Below, piece after piece: positions 56,495 through 64,000 of a stretch of 64,000 bases of DNA. Position numbers and translations under genes: made by a program. Each line of letters starts with the position of its first letter. Positions within the stretch are counted from its first letter, which is position 1. The notes under the pieces were generated by a model. It saw nothing but the letters and a program-made list of their open reading frames with translations, did no database searches and was not told the DNA's origin. The stretch is from Erinaceus europaeus (lineage: Eukaryota; Chordata; Mammalia; Eulipotyphla; Erinaceidae): positions 96,500,477 through 96,564,476 of the forward strand of contig NC_080170.1 of assembly GCF_950295315.1 (NCBI RefSeq), given 5' to 3'.

Positions 56495-56752
56495 CCCCAT
56501 TGTTTTTTTCTTTTTTGCTAGGGCTTGGTACCTGCACTGTGAATCCACTGCTCCTGGATGCCATTTTCCCCATTTTGTTGCCCTTGTTGCTATTGTTGTT
56601 GTTGTTGTCAGACCTGCTTCACCACTTGTAAAGTGACCCCCTGCAAGTGGGGGGAGATGGGGAACTTGGTGCAGGAACCCAGATCCTTACTCTGGTCCTT
56701 GCACTTGGCGCCATGTGTGCTTAACCCATTGTGCTGCTACCACCTCGACCCC
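56495..56752 (-). mobile_element. SINE A2, missing the pyrimidine middle
   Basis: Head and 3' module are present but the ~80-bp CT-rich body between TTGTTGTTGTTGTC and AGACCTGCTTCACCAC is gone. Confidence 0.85.
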
Positions 56753-56904
56753 CCAATGATTTTTTTAAAATAAGAATTAATCATGTTCTTAGGTGAAATA
56801 ACAATAAGTAATATATGGAATTCTTTGTATAGCCTCTATATGTTAATTTGTATTCTCTGAACAGACTATGTTACAAAAGTATAGTAGTTAAAAAATAAAA
56901 AGAA

Positions 56905-57210
56905 ATTTCGGGAGCACAACTTGGCGTGGGTTTAAAACAGTCAAGGTTTATTATATGGTGGATCAGCAGTATGGGGTGGTCTCTTTTAGGTACAGCAAGA
57001 TAGGCAATTATCAGCAGGGTTAAAAATAGGCTAGGTCCATGAGATAAATTAATAGCCAAAGTTCAGCTTCACATGCAAGTCTCAGGAGAAGCAGCTATTG
57101 TAGGACCATGAGCATGTAGGAAAGCAAGGAGCCAGGAGCAGAGTGCAGGAACAGTGAGCTGGGGGGGAAAGAGCTGGACTTTTGGCTGCCTCAAAGTTAA
57201 ATAACTTGGT
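56905..57210 (-). mobile_element. Possible LTR fragment
   Basis: Minus strand has ATAATAAACCTTGACTG as a poly(A) signal region and ends CCAAGTTGTGCTCCCG, typical of LTR R-U5. Ends and duplication not found. Confidence 0.4.
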
Positions 57211-57672
57211 TTACATAAGCATGCTGTGATTAATCACTGAATATCAATAAAAATTCACATGTGATGTTTTCTTATTATATGAGTCAAAGCACTAAATTTA
57301 AATCACTTTCATATGCTATTTAATATATACATGATTAAGTGCATTTTCAGTCACATTGGATACATGATAACTTTTTAGGATTTTTATTATGAAGATTTCA
57401 TTCATATCCTTCATATGATAATTTTGAGGACTGTTCTCAAGTTGATGCTTCTTCAGGTAGGGGGATATGGAGAAAAGAAAAATAATAAGTCTTTCTTGTA
57501 GTAAAAATAATTTCTTATCTCAGAACTTCCAAAAAATACAATAATTAAAACCAGGATCATGTGGCAGAGTGAGAATACATTTCAATAGTCATTTGACTGA
57601 ATTCCTTAGGAACTGAAATTTCAGATAATTGCACTTTCTCAATTTGACAAAGGTAATATATGTTATATATTA
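57211..57672. other. Unassigned AT-rich DNA
   Basis: Nothing recognised. Confidence 0.45.
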
Positions 57673-57975
57673 TTGGGCTGTTGGAAAAGTTACAATGTAT
57701 TTTTCTGGTTCTGTATGCAAAAATGCATTGTCACTTTAAAAAATTTTTTTTATTATCTTCATTTATTTATTGGATAGAGACAATCAGACGTTTAGAGGAA
57801 GGGCGAGACAGAGTGAGAGAGAGACAGAGAGATACCTACAGCATTACTTCAAAGCCTTCCTCCCTGCAGGTGGGGACTGGGGGCTTGAACCTGGGTCCTT
57901 GACTATTGCAACATGTGCTCTCAACCAGGTGCGCCACCACCTGGCTCCTGAATCATCATTTTTCCAACAGCCCAA
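57673..57975 (+). mobile_element. Mariner-type MITE split by a SINE
   Basis: Terminal inverted repeats TTGGGCTGTTGGAAAAG (57673-57689) and its complement (57959-57975) match at 16 of 17 positions. TA precedes the left end; the right side has TG, perhaps a decayed TA. Without the SINE the element is about 95 bp. Confidence 0.8.
57745..57949 (-). mobile_element. SINE B nested in the MITE
   Basis: GGGGGCTTGAACCTGGGTCC and CAGGTGCGCCACCACCTGGC; T-rich tail at left. Confidence 0.92.
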
Positions 57976-60298
57976 TGCACAATATCCCTCTTGAACGTGG
58001 CTATTATCTTATCAAAAGTATTGGAGTCCAGTGTACTAACACTAAAAATAAGGGTATAGGGAACATAGCTACAAAGTCAGGTGAAATTTCACTGATAAAA
58101 AATTTCAAATTTGCCAATAATATAGATCAAAATAATTTAATAATTTTTGAATGCAGAGTTGTGAATGGATTACATATTTAGTGGAATACGCTTCCAGCAA
58201 GCCAAAAAAAAAAATGAGACCTTGACAATTGAAATGAAAAGTAATATTCTTTCATAAATAATGAAACCCTTGACAACAGGACTTTCCAGATCGTTACAGA
58301 TTTGTTGAGAGACATTGGCTAGACATATTGACTATATCTAGGCTTAGCAGCTCACATTTTAAAATGATCCCTTTAAATTATGAATTCCACCTGGACAAAA
58401 ATACGCCCAATCCCTATAGCCACTAAATAAATATTGCAGTGTCAAAAAGTAAACAAACTTGCAGATCATCTACACATGCGCTGCCTCAGAGAGCTCATGC
58501 ATTTTGTTTTCCTTGGAGATAACAGCAATCTTTGTTGGTAATTGGAAACTCATTCTAAAGGGAGCCCTCTTCCTGCAGCTGCCAAGATAGCTGAGGGGAA
58601 TCTGATTTGCAACTTAAGTAAAGCAAAGTCATTTACTTCTTTTGTTATGGTGCAAAGGCAATTAGGCCAGAGCAGCAGCTACATACACATGTAGAATGTG
58701 CCTGAATGGGGACTGTGTGTGTTGTTTGTGCTTGTGTGTAACATGTGCATGTTTATGTGTAGCATTTTAAATACATTTAGATCAGTAATCTTTTCATCTG
58801 TTTTAATTCTGTCTAAAAAGCAGATATTAGGAAAATAAGAGAAGAGAAATGTGTGAAAGAGCACAGTTGTCATCAATCTCTGCTTTTCAATCCTGTCACC
58901 TTTAATTCTAGGGTGCATTGTCATGACTTAAGTGATACTCTGTTCAAGCTCTATGTGGAGGGTATTTGCAATGACAGAGACCTTAAATCTACCACATCGA
59001 ACATCATTTGTCACAATTCAAATAAACATTTACCTCTTGTGCTGAAAATTTTTCTTTACAACGTCTGGCCTTTGTTTGGACTTTGTTTTACGGTCTCCTG
59101 GGGATGTTTTCTTTAACTACACTAGACATCAAGGATTTAAGTCAAGAAAACAGGAAATATTTTTATTAAAATAGGTATTGTGTTAAAATACAGTATCTCT
59201 TCTAATGTATTTAGTTTCTCCAATTACATTTGCTTTTTCTTAAGAAAATGTGAGTTGTCATTCTCATAGGTGAGAAATCAGTGAAATAACTGGTAGCAAT
59301 AGCAGTGGGTTACACTAGTAGTCAATTATGCCCTTGTGTGTATCTTTCATTAAGGTACTGTTTCCTTCAACGGAGTCCTCAATAAAGCATTTCTCAAAAG
59401 GCCCCTTAGGAGAGTGTGCAGGGATGTGCAGTCAATCAGGCAGCTCCATATGGGAAGCTGTGCTGTAGACTGTGAGGTGGCATTAATAAGGCTGAGTAAT
59501 GTAACCTGACAAGACTTGATGAATGGACTCTCTGGGGCTATGATCTGACAAATGTATGCTTCCATGACAAGTATAGTTTGCTAAACAATGTGAAGCTTTG
59601 TTTATCAGTTGATTGGTTATGGAAAAAACCCAGACCAAAAGAAGGACTGAGAAGTAATTGTCCCCAATAAGTAAATAAGTTGATGATATTATCAATGATG
59701 TGTTTGTTGATATTCATATGTTTCATCCTTTGGCATCAGAGAATTCTTTAGAGTGCTAAGTGCTAGAGTGCTGTCTAAGCAATGGCTTAATGGCAAATTG
59801 AGGTTAAAAAGTGATATCGCTGGACTTGTCAAATATATCTAGATATGCCAAAGGTGGGAGTTACTTCTAATAGAAATGACTTTTAAAATTTGTTCCGTCA
59901 ATGCAGTAAAAGAGTTTTCTGGTTTGTCATACCTCTTGGCAACAAATATAAATTTCAAAATGCAATTTATTATAACAGTTATATTTATTTTACTTGTCAG
60001 GTATGTGTAGTAACAGAAAGAGAAGATCTTTAAGACCTTGTGGGGGAAGATAGTGTTTTGCTGAGAATTATTAAGAAATACTCTTAATAGAATGAATAGA
60101 TTATGGGTGTAAATATCAGTTCTGAACACTTCTGTTCTAAACAATGGACTAGAACACTTAGCCAATCTATTCAGTGGAATAGCTCTTGTCATTCCTTTGC
60201 TTTGTCCCACAACATTGACATTGAGATATCAGCTGCTTGTATTTCTTGGCTTGTATTGTCAGGCTTTGTGTAAGATTATATATATATTTTTTAATTTT
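57976..60298. other. Longest repeat-free block
   Basis: About 2.3 kb without a recognised element. Several short open frames (58679-58924, 58853-59116, 59839-60210) lack splice sites and homology. 58440-58680 and 59390-59640 look complex and could be conserved non-coding sequence, which alignment would decide. Confidence 0.5.
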
Positions 60299-60572
60299 GC
60301 TTTTTTTCCCCCCTTTTGTTGCCCTTGTTGTTTTATTGTTCTAGTTTTTATTGTTGTTGTTTATGTCATCATTGTTGGATAGGACAGAGAGAAATGGAGA
60401 GAGGAAGGGAAGACAGAAAAGAAGAGAGAAAGATAGACACCTGTAGACCTGCTTCACAACCAGTGAAGCAACTCCCCTGCAGGTGAGGAGCCGAGGGTGT
60501 GAACCTGGAACTTTACGGGTCCTTGCACTTCCACCACATGTGCTTAACCTGCTGCGCTACCACCCAACCCCC
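60299..60572 (-). mobile_element. SINE A
   Basis: Minus-strand copy; B-box region near 60498; AAGA(T)TATA...TTTTTTAA flanks on both sides are imperfect. Confidence 0.9.
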
Positions 60573-60716
60573 AAGAATATAGTTTTTTAAAATAGAAGTT
60601 TTGTTACTCTCAGGTATGCTTTACGGATTTTAGCCTTGGATCTGGGATGTGGCAGCTATCTATTGCCCGTCTTCTCTGTCTATGCCTGCTGGTGGCAGTA
60701 TTCTCACTTCATGCCC

Positions 60717-60768
60717 CCATCATCATCATCATCATCATCACCACCACCACCACCACCACCACCATCAT
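60717..60768. repeat. (CAT)n(CAC)n microsatellite
   Basis: Seven CAT-type units followed by eight CAC-type units, then a return to CAT. Confidence 0.97.
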
Positions 60769-60861
60769 TATCATTAATATATTATTATATTTTATTATAG
60801 AATGATAGAAAATTTAGTGTCTACAAAATATTAATTAACTTGAGGAATGAGAACAAAAAGA

Positions 60862-60885
60862 TGTGTGTGTGTGTGTGTGTGTGTT
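60862..60885. repeat. (TG)n microsatellite
   Basis: About 12 TG units. Confidence 0.97.
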
Positions 60886-60892
60886 TATGTGC

Positions 60893-60985
60893 ACATGCAT
60901 ATGCGAGTATGCTGGTGCAGAGGACTAAGCTCAGCCTCACTCATGCACTCTGTCAGTGAGCCAATTCCCTGGCTCATAGGTGCAC
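60893..60985 (-). mobile_element. SINE E-type relic
   Basis: Antisense tRNA-like: GACTAAGCTCAGCCTCACTC and GTGAGCCAATTCCCTGGC. Confidence 0.5.
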
Positions 60986-61289
60986 AATTGTCTGGAGGCA
61001 TGGAAGCTCTGGTTTCCTATACAAGTCTTTTAAGTGTATCTACCTTTCTTTTTAAATATTCTTTGCCCTCTCTCCTCACAGGCATGAATAGGATTGACTC
61101 AGCTGCTGTTCATTTTTGAATGCAGGACAGTATCCTCAAGTCAATTCCACCCTACCTTTGGAATAACATGATCTGCAGTTCTTAAAAAAAAAATCATAGC
61201 TTATTTGAAAATCAACTAATTGTTTTTGTTTTTGAATTCCATTTTGCCTCTATGTTAAGGGGCCATTTGAGTCTGGAAAAGATTTTTAA
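60986..61289. other. Unassigned DNA
   Basis: Nothing recognised. Confidence 0.45.
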
Positions 61290-61303
61290 AAGATGAAGAT
61301 GAT

Positions 61304-61412
61304 TGGGTTGGAAAGTTAGCATAGTAGTTTTGCAAAATTCCTTCATGTTAGACGCTCCAAGATCCCAGATTTAGTCCCAAAACCACCATAAGCCAGAGCT
61401 GAGCAGCGAACT

Positions 61413-61451
<39 letters not shown>

Positions 61452-61528
61452 TTATACCTCCCTTCCTCTCTTTCTTTCTCTATCTCTCTCTCTGTGTCTC
61501 TCATTTAACTAAATAAAAATATTAATAT
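61304..61528 (+). mobile_element. SINE D with (CT)n
   Basis: TTAGCATAGTAGTTTTGCAA head, AGAGCTGAGCAGC, (CT)n at 61417-61443; ATGAAGATGATTG repeats near 61291 and 61531. Confidence 0.88.
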
Positions 61529-62222
61529 ATATGAAGATGATTGCAAATCTGATATTGTGATGCTTAATTTCTCTAAATTCACCTCTTAATTAAAAGAGGA
61601 AAAATAATGTCAAATCTAAAAATACATAGGAAGGCAAATTGTAGAAAATAAACAATATGATCTGTATTCAGGTATCCGGATTAATCTCCATCGAATTCTT
61701 TCAGACTTGAATTTAAAGCTTCTTGACTTCTAAACAAGTGTTCTATTATGTATTCTAAATTTTCCTTGATGATAATTGAATCTTTGAATCTTGAAAAGGC
61801 ATGAAACATTAAACTTAGAAGTACATTTGAAAAAAAAAATGTAAGGGTTGCACTAAAAAATTAGAAAGCTTTGTTGAAATAAATAGAATGAGATCCATAA
61901 ACAGAAAAACAAAGAAAATTAGAATGGGAGAAAATAGAGCTCTATGTTCATGATTCCCTTTCAGCTTTTCTCTTCACTTTTCCTGATAGTGTAGAAGGCT
62001 TGGCTTCTTTCCTGATCTTATATAGTGAATTATTTTTCTGGGAATATAGCCTAGTTTTTTCATTTTGTTGCATCCCAGATAGAATAAGGTTATTTTGAGA
62101 CTTCTACAATGATGTTTTTCTTATATGGCATAGTCATGTCTACATCAAGTCTTCTTTTTATGTTGTTTATAAGAGAAACACATTACACTAATTTTTAAAG
62201 AGGAAAAGCAATGCTGATATAG

Positions 62223-62224
<2 letters not shown>
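61529..62224. other. Unassigned DNA
   Basis: Nothing recognised. Confidence 0.45.

Positions 62225-62258
<34 letters not shown>
62225..62258. repeat. (GT)n microsatellite
   Basis: Seventeen GT units. Confidence 0.98.
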
Positions 62259-62260
<2 letters not shown>

Positions 62261-64000
62261 ACCTAAAGTCAAATTAACCTGATTTCTTTTTTTTTTTAAC
62301 AGTGGTTTCATGTATTTAACACTTTTTCTTTCTAGTGGGCTAAATGTATTTGAGAGTTTATATAAAGGACAAACACTGTATATCTCAAATTACCCTTATA
62401 GTCCACCATGATATCCAAATTAAAAAAAAAACTTTAGAGTTGTATACTTGAAGTAGTAAATAAAATCACTAGCCCAATAACCCATTATCTACCGTATTTT
62501 GGCATTAAGCCCTCCTATCCCCCCTCTCTTTCACTCAGAAATCTATTCTTTTCAAATTCTAAAACTTTTCCTGTGCACAAAAATGATCAATTTTTATAAC
62601 TTCTCAAATGTCTATATGAGACGTGAAGTAAAATTACAGGGACAGAAGTTCTATGTGAGTGAGTGGAAAGCATCTAAATTTTGTCACAGCTGAATTCTTT
62701 TAAAATAAACTATGCATCCTTCTGGCCTTGAATGAACAAAGCTCAGTAAAATGTAGGGGCTTATGTAGACTTGGTATATATTTCAGAAAATGATTGCTAC
62801 ATTTTTGTGAATTTCAACTCAGATATGCTGATGGATAAAAAATAATCTAGATGTAAGACATGTATGTATTGTTTGGTGACTCATTAGTCCTACAGAGAAA
62901 CTGACAGTGAATGATACAAACTCAAGCACACAGATAAAGAGAATCACAATACATTATTTATTATATGATTACCTTCTGAAACAAGTGACTTCAGATGGTT
63001 TCTGTATTAATTTTCTGGACATATAAGATTAATAAGTTTAAAATCAGATTAATAATTTTAACATTAAAAATAATTTTAAATGAATAATTTTACAATTTAA
63101 AATTAATAATTATAAATCCAGAGTTATTGTATGGCTATGAAGTTTCATGAAATACAGTGAACATAAATAGTCATTCAATCCTCAGCGAATCAAATACAGA
63201 AATCAGAATAAATTTTGACCCTATCATACATATTTTGATGATGTAAACTTGTACAAAAAAGGAAGTGAGAAAAAAAGAAATGAAGTCTTAAGTGTGTAAT
63301 AATAATAATACTTAAAAATTGAGAAACTCTAAAGTTATGTATGAAATGAAAGAAAATTCACATGTAGAACATTTCAGCAATCTTTACTTTTAAAAAATCA
63401 CCATTGTGTCTATAGGAGGAAAGATACTCTATTTAGTAGGCTTTCCTTTTCTTTCAAGCTAATTTTTTTCTAGGCTCAGATTCCACTCTTCTGACAACAG
63501 CACAATCCTTATTATATTCTGCAAGTCATCAAGCGGAGGTTAGGAGAGAGGGAGCCTGTTCCCTAAAGCAATTTGTTTCAGCGATGCTGCTAGAGCATAG
63601 TTCAGAATTATCTTTAATATGAATGAGAAGCTGGAGCCACTTGAATAGGCAGATGGAGTTTTGTTTTTATCCCCCTAGACCATGAACTTGTCTGCTTCTT
63701 TTTTCAAAGTGCATTCATCATCTTGGTTGCTATTTTGTATAACCTTGTTCGGCCATTCTTTCCAATTACTCAGTTTAGCTTATCCATTCTGGGTTCACTA
63801 ATTGGCTTTGCTTAGCCCTCCTTTTCACACATTTCTACCCCATTCTGCATGTAATTCAGCTCCCATTAGCTCCCACCTCATTTAAACAAACAGGACTCCT
63901 GGGAGTAGTAGGTCTGTTGGGAACAGGTGCAACTGGCCAGATGGCTGCCTTGCCAAAAGGGTGGAGTAGACCCAGAAGCTCCCTCACCAAATACAGACTG
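62259..64000. other. Unassigned DNA to the right edge
   Basis: AT-rich to about 63400 (TTAATAATTT motifs at 63030-63120), then more complex sequence. The last ~100 bases (GGCCAGATGGCTGCC near 63935) faintly recall an L1 5' end but are too short to call. Confidence 0.45.

Noticed and set aside
63470..63560. Possible exon after TTTTTTTCTAG near 63472
   Set aside because: The following donor-like GAG|GTTAGG is weak and no frame is convincing.

Overview
This window is gene-poor, repeat-dense mammalian nuclear DNA. Its dominant repeats are tRNA-derived SINEs of the type I recognise from the European hedgehog (Erinaceus europaeus), with B-box motifs such as GGTTCGAACC, pyrimidine-rich middles and (CAACAA)/(AATAAA)n tails. 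They sit among L1 fragments, solo LTRs and a few ancient mammal-wide relics (MIR, L2, MLT1, a mariner MITE). The species call is from memory of repeat families, not from a search. Nothing looks bacterial or viral-genomic, and no complete host protein gene is visible. The window is probably intergenic or lies inside a very large intron. Layout: 1-7.1 kb is a stack of nested insertions. It starts with an antisense L1 whose 5'UTR is joined straight to ORF2, followed by an L1 long-3'UTR fragment interrupted by a SINE-L1 chimera, with a second chimera downstream in the opposite orientation. 8.1-9.2 kb holds three L1 3' ends in tandem between one target-site duplication. 11-14.6 kb holds an old L1, a (TA)n, SINEs and another L1 3'UTR. 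14.9-20.2 kb holds two LTR copies of one endogenous retrovirus family; the second has a tRNA-Lys primer-binding site and a 220-codon open frame but no second LTR, inserted in a very old antisense L1. 22.2-23.6 kb is a local duplication complex. 31.3-32.3 kb is a twin-primed (5'-inverted) L1 3'UTR. 36-38.8 kb has an inverted repeat, a hairpin and a solo LTR placed in a SINE's target duplication. 42.1-42.9 kb has the best candidate host exon and, just downstream, a different LTR. 51.3-52.3 kb is an old antisense L1 carrying a 200-bp intruder that encodes the C-terminal Cys/His motif of a non-L1 LINE reverse transcriptase. 54.7-56.3 kb is a second internally deleted L1. 57.7 kb has a mariner MITE split by a SINE. 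58-60.3 kb is the longest repeat-free block. The parts relate mostly through retrotransposition. L1 machinery explains the A-tails, target duplications, 5' inversion, tandem 3' ends and SINE-L1 fusions; the LTR elements moved independently, with 6-bp duplications. SINE labels used here are my own: A = head with GTTAAGCGCAGG; A2 = A plus a 3' module resembling CAGGAGCAGTGGATTC; B = head with CACCTGGTTAAG; C = GGATAAAGCGCTGGACTCTC; D = TAGTGGTTATGCAAAGAGAC; E = other tRNA-like heads.
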